Assembly: GCF_016862955.1 (NCBI RefSeq)
Contig: NZ_BONY01000033.1
Span: forward strand, 1 to 64,000
Source: Rhizocola hellebori
Lineage (GTDB): Bacteria > Actinomycetota > Actinomycetes > Mycobacteriales > Micromonosporaceae
Reading direction: 5' to 3'
Length of the DNA: 64,000 nt
Part shown: piece by piece, positions 47,309 to 56,522 of the stretch
Numbering within the stretch: the first letter of the stretch is position 1
Layout: each line of letters begins with the position of its first letter
The notes under the pieces: generated by a model
Databases searched by the model: none
Told to the model about the DNA's origin: nothing
Seen by the model: the letters and a program-made list of their open reading frames with translations, nothing else
Made by a program: the position numbers and the translations under genes

Positions 47309-48619
47309 TCAGCCCGCGAGCTTGATCAGATTATTGATCTGGTCGTCGACCTTCTTGAGCCCGCCGGCCAGATCGGCCGCCTCGCCCGATTGATATTGCT
47401 GCAGGAAGGCGGAGAACTCGTCCTGATAGGCGGCGCCCACCGAACTGGGCGGGGTGGTGCTCGTGTTCGGGTTGGCGTGGATGTCGAGGAAGACCCGGTA
47501 GTTGTCGTCGACCACGAGATCCTTGCTCTGCCTGGCGTCGGTGGTGCTGGGCAAGTTGCGAATCCCGTTGCACAGCTTGACGATCGAGCTGGTTTCCGTG
47601 GTGAGGAAGCGGATCAGCGCCCAGGCGGCTTCCTGGTTGGCCGAGGTCTTCGCCACGCCGATCACGTTTCCGGTGGTGTAACCCGCACCGGAGCGGCTCA
47701 TGTCGTTGACCGGCAGCGAGGTGACACCGTACTTCACTTCGGGCGCCTGGTCCTTGAGGAACGCGAGACGCCACTCGCCGTCGATGTTCATGGCCACCTT
47801 GCCCTGCTGGAAGGCGTTCTCGGCGGACCACTCGTCGCCGAGCCCGGCGCGGAACTCCTCCAGCTTGTCGTAGCCGTACCAGTCGACCAGCTCCTTCTGC
47901 CACTTGATGAGCTCTGTCCACTTCGGATCGCTGCCGATGTTCGAGGTGCCGTCGGGCTTGAGCCAGCTGGCCCCGACCATCGGGCCCAGGTGTGAGGGCG
48001 AGTTCTCGTAGAAGCCGAACAGCGGCAGGAATCCCACCCGCTGCAGCTTGCCGTCCTTGTCCTTGACGGTCAGCCGCTTGGCGAGATCAGCCAGCTCCGC
48101 CAGCGTCTTCGGCGGCGCCGTCACGTTCGCGTCAGAGAAGATGCTCTTGTTGTAGTAGAGCCCGTAGGCATCCGCCAGGAACGGCATCGCGCATCGTTTG
48201 TTGCGGTACTCCGTATACGTCTTTATCACTTGGGGGTACCGGTTGAGGTCCACCTTGTCGCGCTGGATGTACTGGTTCAGGTCGATCCAGGCGCCCGACG
48301 AGCAGAAGCGGCCCACGATGTCAGTCGAGTAGCTCATCGCCACGTCCGGGCCCTGGCCCGCCCCGATGGCCTGGATCATCTTGCCGTCGTCCTGTTCGCC
48401 CTTGACCGTCACGGTGACCTTCGGGAACTTGGCGCGGAAGTCGCTGACGAGGTCGTCGACCGCCTTGGCCTCCCGATCGGTGAAGGGGTGCCAGAACTCG
48501 ATGGCGCCGGTGGGTTCGACACCGGAGGTGGCAATGGGATCGTTCTTGGCCGACGGCGTGCAGCCCGCGGCCAGAGCCGTGATCGCCGAGGCCGCCAGAA
48601 TTTTCTTCAGAAGGTGCAT
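47309..48619 (-). CDS. Extracellular sugar-binding lipoprotein of ABC importer
   Basis: This 436-aa family 1 solute-binding protein has lipobox LAAGC near residue 20. The mature part begins near GAIEFWHPFTDREAKAVDDLVSDF, and typical interlobe segments include DVAMSYSTDIVGRF, KTLAELADLAKRLTV and GKVAMNIDGEWRLAFL. It captures an oligosaccharide outside the membrane. Tryptophan and acidic pocket residues suggest a disaccharide or glycoside, but the ligand is not identifiable. Confidence 0.9.
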   Translation of the reverse strand: MHLLKKILAASAITALAAGCTPSAKNDPIATSGVEPTGAIEFWHPFTDREAKAVDDLVSDFRAKFPKVTVTVKGEQDDGKMIQAIGAGQGPDVAMSYSTDIVGRFCSSGAWIDLNQYIQRDKVDLNRYPQVIKTYTEYRNKRCAMPFLADAYGLYYNKSIFSDANVTAPPKTLAELADLAKRLTVKDKDGKLQRVGFLPLFGFYENSPSHLGPMVGASWLKPDGTSNIGSDPKWTELIKWQKELVDWYGYDKLEEFRAGLGDEWSAENAFQQGKVAMNIDGEWRLAFLKDQAPEVKYGVTSLPVNDMSRSGAGYTTGNVIGVAKTSANQEAAWALIRFLTTETSSIVKLCNGIRNLPSTTDARQSKDLVVDDNYRVFLDIHANPNTSTTPPSSVGAAYQDEFSAFLQQYQSGEAADLAGGLKKVDDQINNLIKLAG

Positions 48620-48677
48620 AGGGAACTCCCTGGCGAGGAAGGGATGGAAAAGGTGTTCCCCCGTGAAAAACGGCCGA

Positions 48678-49862
48678 TCAGGCCGGAGCCAGGGCGTGGC
48701 GTAGCGAGTCGATGAGCGAGTCGCGAACCGCGCGCAGCCCGGCGTCGAGCGCCCCGAGCAGGACAGCGTCGTCGGTCAACGCGGTCACCGCGATCGGGGT
48801 GCGCAGCGGGGTGGCTCCGTGAAAGGCCTCCGCTACCAGATCTCGCAACACGCTGCCGCCGGCCTGGGCCACCTCGCCGGCGAGCACGACAAGGGGAGGG
48901 TCGAGGATCGCGGCCACCGAGGCCAGCGCCACGGCGATGCGCTCGGCCAGCTCCTTGAGAAACGGGTCGGCCGGTGTGCGTGCGCGACCGTCCACATGCG
49001 ACACCGCTTCGGCGACCGCCGCCTCGGGCGTGCGGGCGTGATAGCCGTGCTCGGCGGCGAGCGCGAGCACGGCCGGCCCGCCGACCAGGTCCTGGAGATC
49101 CTTGCCGGACTGGCCGACCGGCACATAGCCCAGCTCGCCCGCGCCGCCGGACACACCGCGCAGCAGGGTGTCGCCCAGATCGATGGCACAGCCGAGCCCG
49201 GCCCCGAACCACAGCAGGGCGAAGCCCTCTGTTCCGGTCGCCACGCCGCGATGCCGTTCGGCGATGGCGGCCAGGTTGACGTCGTTTTCCGCCCCGACCG
49301 TGGTGTCGAGCCGGCCGGCGAGATCGCTGACCAGCCCGGGACGGTTCCAGCCGGCTACATCGATATGGCGGATGGTGTCGCCGGCCGGGTCGTACGAGCC
49401 CGGTACCGCAAGCTGGACGTGGGTCACCGCGCCGCGATCGAGCCCGGCCCGGCGGCACAGGTCCTCCACCGTGCTGACGACTGTCGTGATTGGATCGCTA
49501 GGCTCCAGGTCGTACTCGGCCCGGGCCAGAACATTGCCGGTAAGGTCGCCAAGCGCCGCCCCCACGGCGGGGTGGGCGGTCTCGGTCACGTCGCGGATCG
49601 ACAGCGCCGCAACGTGAGCGGCGCTTGGATTGATGGCGTAGATCTCGGCGTTGGGCCCGGGGCCACCGCTGGTGTGCCCGATGACCGTGGCGAAACCGAC
49701 CCCGGTCAGCGTGCGCAGCACGTCGGAGGTGGTGGGCTTGGACAGCCCGGTAAGCTCGCGCAGCTCGGCGCGGGTCAGGGTGCCTCGCTCGAGCAGCAGT
49801 GCCAGGGTGGCACTCTCGTTCATGGCGCGAAGCAGTTTCGAGGAGCCCGCCAGCCGCGTCAT
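48678..49862 (-). CDS. ROK-family transcriptional regulator
   Basis: This is a 394-aa protein. The N-terminal winged helix (LALLLERGTLTRAELRELTGLSKPTTSDVLRTLTGVGFATVIG) is joined to a ROK sugar-kinase-like domain with VGAENDVNLAAIAERH and WFGAGLGCAIDLG. The CxCGxxGC zinc motif of catalytic ROK kinases is missing (GELGYVPVGQSGKDLQDLVGG), which fits a repressor rather than a kinase. It precedes the sugar operon by 58 bp. Start ATG 49862 has GGAGG 7 nt before it. Confidence 0.88.
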   Translation of the reverse strand: MTRLAGSSKLLRAMNESATLALLLERGTLTRAELRELTGLSKPTTSDVLRTLTGVGFATVIGHTSGGPGPNAEIYAINPSAAHVAALSIRDVTETAHPAVGAALGDLTGNVLARAEYDLEPSDPITTVVSTVEDLCRRAGLDRGAVTHVQLAVPGSYDPAGDTIRHIDVAGWNRPGLVSDLAGRLDTTVGAENDVNLAAIAERHRGVATGTEGFALLWFGAGLGCAIDLGDTLLRGVSGGAGELGYVPVGQSGKDLQDLVGGPAVLALAAEHGYHARTPEAAVAEAVSHVDGRARTPADPFLKELAERIAVALASVAAILDPPLVVLAGEVAQAGGSVLRDLVAEAFHGATPLRTPIAVTALTDDAVLLGALDAGLRAVRDSLIDSLRHALAPA

Positions 49863-49871
49863 GAAGTGCCT

Positions 49872-49913
49872 CCGGGGGAATAGATAGGAAATCTGACTTA
49901 CTATTGCCCCCGG
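49872..49913. promoter_or_regulatory. Inverted repeat upstream of the ROK gene
   Basis: CCGGGGGAATAG (49872-49883) and CTATTGCCCCCGG (49901-49913) are complementary except for one bulged C. The AT-rich centre holds a TATCTATT segment on the minus strand. It lies 10-51 bp upstream of the ROK ATG and is the natural operator for that repressor and the sugar operon. The 47 bp from here to prfB carry the divergent prfB promoter. Confidence 0.6.
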
Positions 49914-49960
49914 CCGGAACACTGTCAATAGGGGAGACGTCCTCTCTGTAGTCTTGTGTC

Positions 49961-51073
49961 GTGACGACAGCCGACTACGCGGACCAGATCAAACACCTCG
50001 ATGCCACGCTCCGATCCATCGAAGGCGTGCTTGACCTTGCCAAGTTGCGCAAGGACAAAGGTGAGCTGGAGACGGCCGCCTCGGCACCCGATCTCTGGGA
50101 CGACCAGGCCAAGGCCCAGGACGTCACCTCCCGGCTGTCCTATGTGAACAGTGAAATCGACCGCCTGCTCGGCCTGCGCCGCCGCGTCGATGACGTGAGC
50201 GTGCTGCTCGAGCTGGCCCAGGACGAGGAAGATGCGGGCTCGCTGGCCGAGGTCGGCACCGAGATCACCTCGCTGGCGAAGGCCATCGAGGAGATGGAGG
50301 TGCGCACGCTGCTGTCGGGCGAGTACGACGAACGTGAGGCCCTGGTCGCCATCCGCGCCGGCGCGGGCGGCGTGGATGCCGCCGACTTCGCCGAGATGCT
50401 GCTGCGCATGTACCTGCGCTGGGCCGAACGGCACGGCTATGCCACCGAGGTCTACGACACCTCGTACGCGGAGGAGGCCGGGCTCAAGTCGGCCACCTTC
50501 ACCGTGAAGGCTCCTTACGCATATGGGACTTTGAGCGTGGAGTCGGGTACCCACCGATTGGTGAGAATCAGCCCATTCGACAACCAGGGGCGCAGGCAGA
50601 CCAGCTTTGCCGGGGTCGAGGTGCTTCCCGTGGTGGCGCAGACCGACCACATCGACATTCCAGACAATGACATTCGGGTCGATGTCTATCGGTCAAGCGG
50701 CCCAGGTGGGCAGAGCGTCAACACCACCGACTCGGCGGTGCGCATCACCCACATCCCCACCGGCATCGTGGTCACCTGCCAGAACGAGAAGTCGCAACTG
50801 CAGAACAAGGCTTCCGCGCTGCGGGTGTTGCAGGCCCGGTTGCTCGAGCGCAAGCGCCAGGAGGAGCAGGCCAAGCTCGAGGGGCTCAAGACCGACGCGG
50901 CCGGTTCGTGGGGCGATCAGATGCGCTCCTACGTGCTGCATCCCTATCAGATGGTCAAGGACCTGCGCACCGAATATGAGACCGGGAACCCGTCCGCGGT
51001 CTTCGACGGGGAGATCGACGACTTCGTCGAAGCAGGAATCAAGTGGCGAAAGCAACGTCAGACCGATTCTTAA
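49961..51073 (+). CDS. prfB: Peptide chain release factor 2
   Basis: This 370-aa class I release factor recognises UGA and UAA. It has the SPF anticodon-like motif in [14 protein letters not shown] and the catalytic GGQ in [24 protein letters not shown]. The frame is continuous from the start: no programmed +1 frameshift site is present near codon 25, as is common in actinomycetes. GTG 49961 is 6 nt after a TAGTCT hexamer with no Shine-Dalgarno, so leaderless translation is likely. Confidence 0.96.
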   Translation: MTTADYADQIKHLDATLRSIEGVLDLAKLRKDKGELETAASAPDLWDDQAKAQDVTSRLSYVNSEIDRLLGLRRRVDDVSVLLELAQDEEDAGSLAEVGTEITSLAKAIEEMEVRTLLSGEYDEREALVAIRAGAGGVDAADFAEMLLRMYLRWAERHGYATEVYDTSYAEEAGLKSATFTVKAPYAYGTLSVESGTHRLVRISPFDNQGRRQTSFAGVEVLPVVAQTDHIDIPDNDIRVDVYRSSGPGGQSVNTTDSAVRITHIPTGIVVTCQNEKSQLQNKASALRVLQARLLERKRQEEQAKLEGLKTDAAGSWGDQMRSYVLHPYQMVKDLRTEYETGNPSAVFDGEIDDFVEAGIKWRKQRQTDS

Positions 51074-51107
51074 TAAGGGTGATTCGGTCATCACGCCCCA
51101 GGTGTAC

Positions 51108-51135
51108 TTGGTGATCGCCGGAGACGGCGTAGACT
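51108..51135 (+). promoter_or_regulatory. Predicted promoter for leaderless ftsE mRNA
   Basis: TTGGTG (51108-51113) and TAGACT (51130-51135) are 16 bp apart in the 69-bp gap after prfB. The expected transcription start falls on or next to the ftsE GTG at 51143, which lacks a ribosome-binding site. Confidence 0.55.
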
Positions 51136-51142
51136 CTCGCCC

Positions 51143-51823
51143 GTGATTCGACTCGACCATGTGACAAAGACCTACCCGAAGGCGTCGCGACCCTCGCTGG
51201 ACGACGTGTCTGTGTCGATCGAGAAGGGTGACTTTGTCTTCTTCATCGGTCCGTCAGGCTCGGGAAAGTCGAGCATCATCAAGCTGTTGCTGCACGAGAT
51301 CACGCCCACCCGCGGCAAGATCAACGTGAACGGCAAGGACGTCACGGCCATGCGTTCCTGGAAGATCCCCAGCTTCCGGCGTTCCATCGGCTGCGTCTTC
51401 CAGGACTTCCGGCTGCTGCCGAACAAGACCGCCTACGAGAACGTCGCCTTCGCCCTCGAGGTGATCGGCAAGTCCAAGGCGGTGGCTCGCCGGGTGGTCC
51501 CCGAGGTGCTGGAGCTGGTGGGTCTGGGCGGCAAGGAGCACCGCTACCCGCACGAGCTGTCCGGTGGTGAGCAGCAGCGTGTCGCCGTGGCCCGGGCCTT
51601 CGTCAACCGCCCGCTGATCCTGCTGGCCGACGAGCCCACAGGAAACCTCGACCCCGACACGTCGATCGAAATCATGCGTCTGCTGGACCGGATCAACCGG
51701 ACCGGTACGACCGTCGTCATGGTCACCCATGACTCCAACATCGTGAACCAGATGCGCCGCCGGGTTATTGAAATCGAAGGCGGCCGGATCGTCCGAGACC
51801 AGGCACGCGGCGTCTACGGCTGA
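51143..51823 (+). CDS. ftsE: Cell division ATP-binding protein FtsE
   Basis: This 226-aa ABC ATPase of the divisome shows Walker [10 protein letters not shown], signature [15 protein letters not shown], Walker [14 protein letters not shown] and a switch His in VTHDSN. With FtsX it forms a transporter-like complex that does not move a substrate but activates peptidoglycan hydrolases during septation. The order ftsE-ftsX-M23 hydrolase gene matches that role. Confidence 0.96.
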   Translation: MIRLDHVTKTYPKASRPSLDDVSVSIEKGDFVFFIGPSGSGKSSIIKLLLHEITPTRGKINVNGKDVTAMRSWKIPSFRRSIGCVFQDFRLLPNKTAYENVAFALEVIGKSKAVARRVVPEVLELVGLGGKEHRYPHELSGGEQQRVAVARAFVNRPLILLADEPTGNLDPDTSIEIMRLLDRINRTGTTVVMVTHDSNIVNQMRRRVIEIEGGRIVRDQARGVYG

Positions 51824-51878
51824 GCCTGCCTACCCCCAATCGACGATCTGACCGTCCTAGCCGGAGGTAATTCCCCCG

Positions 51879-52754
51879 ATGCGCGCAAAATACGTATTAC
51901 AAGAGGTCCTGATCGGGCTTTGGCGCAACGTCACCATGACCATCGCCATGATGATCACGATGACCGTGTCGCTGTCCATGCTCGGCGCCAGCCTGCTGTT
52001 GTACTTGCAGGTCGAGGACATGAAGGACTACTACTACCAGCAGGTAGAGGTGTCGATCTACCTCAAGGGCGACATCAACGACGAGCAGCGAACGGCGATC
52101 AAGGACAAGCTCGCGGGCGACGGTCTCGTCAAAGAGTCCTTCTACGAGAGCAAAGAGCTCGCGTACGAGAACTTCAAGAAGATGTTCAGTGACGCCCAGG
52201 ACATGGTCGAGTCGGTGGGACCGGCCGAGATGCCTGAGTCGTTCCGCGTCAGCCTGAAGGACCCGACGAAGTTCGAGCAGATCAACACCGACTACAAGGA
52301 GCTGCCCGGCGTCCAGAGCATTGTCGATCAGCAGAAGCTGCTGGCGAAGGTGTTCGACGTGCTCGGGGCCATCCAGAGCCTGTCGCTGGTGGTGGCGGGC
52401 GTGATGGGGATAGCGGCGTTGCTGCTGGTGGCCAACACGATTCAGGTCGCCGCCTACAGCAAGCGCCGCGAGGTCTCGGTGATGAAGCTGGTCGGCGCCT
52501 CGAACTGGTTCATCCAGATGCCGTTCGTGCTTGAGGCTGTGTTCGCGGCGGTGCTGGGCTCGCTGCTCGCCGGTGTCATGCTGATCTTCGTCAAGGTCTT
52601 CCTCCTGGAGGGCTCGCTCTCCGCGCTGACCAACCTGCTCACGCCAGTGAGCTGGGGCGATGTGCTGATCATGTTCCCGGTCCTGGCAGGTGCTGGCGGC
52701 ATCGTGAGCGCCGTTACCGCCTGGATCACCCTGCGCTTCTACATCCGCGTCTAG
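51879..52754 (+). CDS. ftsX: Cell division protein FtsX
   Basis: This is a 291-aa membrane protein. Helix 1 (MTIAMMITMTVSLSMLGASLLLYL) is followed by a large extracellular loop (about residues 50-165) that contacts hydrolase partners, then three helices with SLSLVVAGVMGIAALLLVANTIQVAAYSKRREVSVMKLVGASNWFIQMPFVLE, the FtsX domain. GGAGG lies upstream of ATG 51879. Confidence 0.96.
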   Translation: MRAKYVLQEVLIGLWRNVTMTIAMMITMTVSLSMLGASLLLYLQVEDMKDYYYQQVEVSIYLKGDINDEQRTAIKDKLAGDGLVKESFYESKELAYENFKKMFSDAQDMVESVGPAEMPESFRVSLKDPTKFEQINTDYKELPGVQSIVDQQKLLAKVFDVLGAIQSLSLVVAGVMGIAALLLVANTIQVAAYSKRREVSVMKLVGASNWFIQMPFVLEAVFAAVLGSLLAGVMLIFVKVFLLEGSLSALTNLLTPVSWGDVLIMFPVLAGAGGIVSAVTAWITLRFYIRV

Positions 52755-52833
52755 TTACTGCCGCGCGTTGCCTTAAGCGCCATTATTGCCATTTGTCTGG
52801 ATTGGGCCCGGATGCGAGCTATAGAGTGCTTGC

Positions 52834-54069
52834 ATGCGGGCTCAACCTTTGCTCCTGATCCTGCTAGCGCTGGTGAATATCGGCTGGGCCCAGCCCACCG
52901 ACCCGCGCGAGGACAAGAAGCGCATCGATGCCGAGTTGGCTCAGACCGGCGCCCTGTTGGAGACCGCGTCAGCCAGCGCCCGGGAGGCCGTAGCCCTGCT
53001 GGCCCAGTTGAACCAAAGCGTGCCTGCGGCGCAGCAGCGCGCAGCGCAGGCGCGCGGAGCCGCCGCGGCAGCCGAAAACGAGGTCGTCACCAGCCAGCGC
53101 GTCGCCGAACAGAGGCGGCTCGCTTCCGAACAGGCCGGACGCCGCTATGACGTGGCGGCCGACCGGGTCCAGGACGGCCGGGAGCGCCTTGGCCGGTTCG
53201 CCGCCGCCACCTACGCCGGCGGCGATGTCGCCGAGTTCAACGCTCTGATCGCCGCGGGCGGCCCGGCCCAGCTGGCCCAGCGCATCGGCTACGCCAGGAA
53301 GGTGGCCGAGTCCAAGAAGGAGGCGGTCGATCAGCTGGTGGGCGCGCTCTGGGACGCCAAGCACGTGTCCAACGAAGCCGGGCTGGCCAGACGCGCGGCC
53401 GACGACGCCGTGGCGCAGGCGCGTGTCGCCGCCGCGGAAGCTGTCCGCGCCCGCGACGAAGCCGACGCTGCCGAACGCGCCGCCCTGGCCCTGGTACAGC
53501 AGCAGGAGCAGGCGGTGGCCGCGGCCGAGGCCTATCGCGCTGAGATGCTGCAGCGCCACGAGGAGACGAAACGGGAAAGCGAGCGGATCGCGGCGGAACT
53601 TCGGGCGTGGGAAGCGGCTCAGGCACAGGCCGGAAAGCCGGGGCCGGTGCTGCAGCCTGGAGCGCGCCTGCTGATGCCGGTCAGCGGCTGGAAGTCCAGC
53701 GACTTCGGGCAGCGCTACGACCCCTACTACCAGGTGTGGCAGCTGCACGCCGGCATGGACATCGCTGCCAGCGGCGGCGACCCCATCTACGCGGCTGCCG
53801 ACGGCCAGGTCGTCTCGGCGGGATGGCGTGGCGGATATGGCAACTACACGTGCATTTCGCACGGCAGTTTCCAGGGCAGCAACCTGTCCACGTGCTACGC
53901 GCATCAGTCGAGCATTCTGGTCAGCAACGGGCAGTGGGTCAGCCGTGGGCAGCTGATCGGCCGGGTGGGGACCACGGGCGCCTCGACCGGAGACCATCTG
54001 CACTTCGAGGTGCGCCTCGACGGGGATCCGACCGATCCGGCCGGCTGGCTTCCCGGGTGCCTCTGCTGA
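52834..54069 (+). CDS. Secreted M23 peptidoglycan metallopeptidase with coiled coil
   Basis: This is a 411-aa protein. A signal peptide spans residues 1-19. From about 25 to 270 it is an Ala/Glu/Arg-rich coiled coil (AAEAVRARDEADAAERAALAL). The C-terminal M23/LytM domain carries the zinc motif HAGMD and the HLHFEV end, so it appears catalytically competent, unlike EnvC. Immediately after ftsEX, the coiled coil plus LytM layout suggests that it is the FtsX-activated hydrolase of this organism. The ATG is 6 nt after TAGAGT (52822-52827). Confidence 0.9.
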   Translation: MRAQPLLLILLALVNIGWAQPTDPREDKKRIDAELAQTGALLETASASAREAVALLAQLNQSVPAAQQRAAQARGAAAAAENEVVTSQRVAEQRRLASEQAGRRYDVAADRVQDGRERLGRFAAATYAGGDVAEFNALIAAGGPAQLAQRIGYARKVAESKKEAVDQLVGALWDAKHVSNEAGLARRAADDAVAQARVAAAEAVRARDEADAAERAALALVQQQEQAVAAAEAYRAEMLQRHEETKRESERIAAELRAWEAAQAQAGKPGPVLQPGARLLMPVSGWKSSDFGQRYDPYYQVWQLHAGMDIAASGGDPIYAAADGQVVSAGWRGGYGNYTCISHGSFQGSNLSTCYAHQSSILVSNGQWVSRGQLIGRVGTTGASTGDHLHFEVRLDGDPTDPAGWLPGCLC

Positions 54070-54132
54070 TCTCATTCGACCGCCCCGCCTGGCGGCCGGT
54101 AGACTTGCCCAGCTTACGAGGAGGGATTGGTC

Positions 54133-54609
54133 ATGCCACGGGAAAAGGGGCGCAAGGTCGTCGCGTCCAACCGCAAGGCGCGGCACGACTACGCCATCCT
54201 CGACACCTTCGAAGCGGGTCTGAAACTGACCGGCACGGAGGTGAAGTCGCTGCGGCTGGGCCGCGCTTCGCTTGTCGACGCGTTCGCGCAGGAGCGCGAT
54301 GGAGAGTTGTATCTTCACGCTATGCACATTCCCGAATACACACAGGGAACGTGGACGAATCACGAGCCGAGGCGCACCCGCAAACTTCTCCTCAACCGCC
54401 TCGAAATCAACCGGCTCACCCACAAGCTGGCCGAGTCGGGATTGACGCTGGTCCCCTTATCGATTTATTTCAAGGATGGCTGGGCCAAGGTCGAGCTGGG
54501 GCTCGCCCGCGGTAAGCGGGACTACGACAAGCGCCAGGACCTGGCCAAACGCGACGCCAATCGGGAGATCAACCGCGAGCTCGGGCGCAGATCCAAAGGC
54601 ATCGGGTAG
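54133..54609 (+). CDS. smpB: SsrA-binding protein SmpB
   Basis: This 158-aa RNA-binding protein delivers tmRNA to stalled ribosomes. It starts [41 protein letters not shown], the strongly conserved OB-fold core, and ends with the basic tail [20 protein letters not shown] that enters the mRNA channel. ATG 54133 follows GAGGAGGGA; a TTG 6 nt earlier is less likely. The tmRNA gene lies 2.5 kb downstream instead of directly adjacent. Confidence 0.96.
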   Translation: MPREKGRKVVASNRKARHDYAILDTFEAGLKLTGTEVKSLRLGRASLVDAFAQERDGELYLHAMHIPEYTQGTWTNHEPRRTRKLLLNRLEINRLTHKLAESGLTLVPLSIYFKDGWAKVELGLARGKRDYDKRQDLAKRDANREINRELGRRSKGIG

Positions 54610-54629
54610 CCCTCAGCGACGATCGTCCG

Positions 54630-55445
54630 ATGGTGTCAACCGGCCGTTCGCCGGTACTGTCCCCCAACGTGGGGAGACATCGACCGGATCACCATGAGAC
54701 TCCATTTGCAGAAGGCGCGTTGCGTCCCGCAACGGTCGAAGAGCTGGCGGCGGCCGAGCGTTCGGAGCAGCCGTCCCTGAGCGCCTCCATAAGAGACAGA
54801 GCCAAGAAACCGCTCGTGATCGGGGCGGCCACGGCCTCGCTCCTGGTGGCCGGGGCGGGTGCCGTCGCGCTCGCCCACGTCGACTCTCCGCCGACCATGG
54901 TGCAACCCCAGGGCGAAGCAGCCCCATTCGGAGTGGGCTATGTGGACGGTTTCGGTGAGCATTCGCCAAAACCCACCGAGAAGACTTCGCCAAAGCAATC
55001 GACGAAACCCAAATCCGCGGCGGCGGCTCCGCAGATGACTCCGCCCGGCCAGCCCACCATCGTGGTGGCGTCCTCGGAGGCGACACCGTCGATCGACGGG
55101 GGCGTGGTGGTCGAGGAAGGCGAGCTGGCCGCCGTCTACTGGGTGGCCGCGTGGCGCAACTCCTACGACGTCTACGTTTGGGTGCACAACAGCGGGTCGG
55201 CGCCGGCCAGCTGGAACCTGCGCATCCAGTTGCCCGCCAACACCACCATCTCCGCGACCTGGGCGGCACACCGCGAAGGCCATGCCAACAACGCCTGGGT
55301 TTTCACCCCGGCGCAGGGTGGCATGCTCGCGCCGGGCCGCACCTATCTGTTCGCCTTCGAGGGCAAGAGGCCTTCTGGCGCATTCGCGCTGAAGTCGTGC
55401 ACGGTAAACGGCATCGCCTGTACAAAATTCGGTGGCGCAGCATAA
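54630..55445 (+). CDS. Membrane-anchored CBM2-like protein 1
   Basis: This is a 271-aa protein. A cytoplasmic N-terminus of about 60 residues is followed by one helix (61-83, PLVIGAATASLLVAGAGAVALAHV) and a Pro/Lys/Ser linker. The extracellular beta-sandwich (about 160-265) resembles cellulose-binding family 2: VYVWVHNSGSAPASWNLRIQLPANTTISATWAAHREG. It ends with a paired-cysteine motif CTVNGIAC, also found in modified form in the next two genes. The start is uncertain: GTG 54669 is 8 nt after TACTGT and could be leaderless. The ligand is unknown. Confidence 0.7.
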   Translation: MVSTGRSPVLSPNVGRHRPDHHETPFAEGALRPATVEELAAAERSEQPSLSASIRDRAKKPLVIGAATASLLVAGAGAVALAHVDSPPTMVQPQGEAAPFGVGYVDGFGEHSPKPTEKTSPKQSTKPKSAAAAPQMTPPGQPTIVVASSEATPSIDGGVVVEEGELAAVYWVAAWRNSYDVYVWVHNSGSAPASWNLRIQLPANTTISATWAAHREGHANNAWVFTPAQGGMLAPGRTYLFAFEGKRPSGAFALKSCTVNGIACTKFGGAA

Positions 55446-55454
55446 TAGACGACC

Positions 55455-56522
55455 GTGGGTGACGTGCAGACGACGGTCGATCTCCCGTACCCAGCGGAGG
55501 TGGTGTGGAAGGCGCTGACCGACCGCCGGTGGCTGGGCGAGTGGTTCATGCCCACCGATCTCGAGCCGGTAGCCGGGGGTGCCTACCGAGCCTTCCCGCC
55601 GCCGGGACTTTCCGGGTTCACCGCCGCCTTTGCCATCGATGTCGTCACAGTGCTTGTCCCGCAACGGCTCGTGATGAGATTTCGCGGGGAGCAGCTGCAC
55701 GCCGAGGTCAGCTGGGAGCTGACCGAGACCGGTGACGGGTCGCGCCTGCTGGTTTCCCAGACCGGCTTTCTCGGTCTGGAGAGCGAACGCCGCCGGGCCG
55801 AAATCCTTGGCACATATGAGTTTTTGTTCCAACAGCGGCTTCCCGTGCTGCTGGAACGGCTTGCTGCGGCCGAGGTTGCCCCGGCACCGGAGAAGGTTCA
55901 AGCTCAGCCGGTGGTGAGGGCGCCTTTGCCCGTACCCCAAAAAATCATGCCTAAGGAAAAGCCTCGCTGGCGGGTGGGAGTGCTCTCGATTTTAGGGGCG
56001 ATGATTTTGACGGTACTGATCGCGAGCACCTTCGCCACCATGATGTTGAGCCAACCCGATCTCCCCGCCGCCATCGCGACCTCGGCCCGCGGGCCGGCCA
56101 CCGCAGTCCAGCCCGGGGTCAGCGCGACCGGAAGATCCCGCCAGCCGACACCGTCGCGGGCGGGCCGCCCAGGGCCCAGCGCCTCCGCCTCGCTGGCGTC
56201 CCCGCTGCTGGCCAGTTACCGCACTGATTCCGACTCGGAACTTGGCTACATTGGGGCGATCACCATTCAGGCCGGTCCACAGCCCGTCACCGACTGGACC
56301 GCCACCGTCGAGCTGCCGCAGGGGGCGACCGTGACAAGCGCTTGGGATCAGATCGATTTTCGGCAGAACGGCCGGCACGTGACGTTCACCCCGGGCTTGG
56401 CGCATCAAAGCGTTTCCAAGGGAGCGCAGTTCACCTTCTTCTTCCAGGTCGGCGAGGTGGTCGATCTGGGCATGCCGATCGCCTGCAGCGTGAACGAAGT
56501 GCCATGCGCTGGCCTCGTCTGA
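55455..56522 (+). CDS. SRPBCC-TM-CBM2-like fusion protein
   Basis: This 355-aa protein has three parts. Residues 1-140 form an SRPBCC/AHSA1 lipid-pocket fold (VDLPYPAEVVWKALTDRRWLGEWFMP). One helix follows at about 174-198, after a basic PKEKPRWR anchor. After a Ser/Pro-rich linker, an extracellular domain (about 250-355) ends in CSVNEVPC like its neighbours. A cytoplasmic ligand-binding fold attached to an extracellular carbohydrate-binding-like domain is unusual. GTG 55455 has no ribosome site; CATAAT lies 8 nt upstream. Confidence 0.75.
   Translation: MGDVQTTVDLPYPAEVVWKALTDRRWLGEWFMPTDLEPVAGGAYRAFPPPGLSGFTAAFAIDVVTVLVPQRLVMRFRGEQLHAEVSWELTETGDGSRLLVSQTGFLGLESERRRAEILGTYEFLFQQRLPVLLERLAAAEVAPAPEKVQAQPVVRAPLPVPQKIMPKEKPRWRVGVLSILGAMILTVLIASTFATMMLSQPDLPAAIATSARGPATAVQPGVSATGRSRQPTPSRAGRPGPSASASLASPLLASYRTDSDSELGYIGAITIQAGPQPVTDWTATVELPQGATVTSAWDQIDFRQNGRHVTFTPGLAHQSVSKGAQFTFFFQVGEVVDLGMPIACSVNEVPCAGLV

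Noticed and set aside
49961-50050. Programmed +1 frameshift in prfB
   Set aside because: The reading frame is continuous from the GTG and no in-frame UGA with upstream slippery CUU is present.
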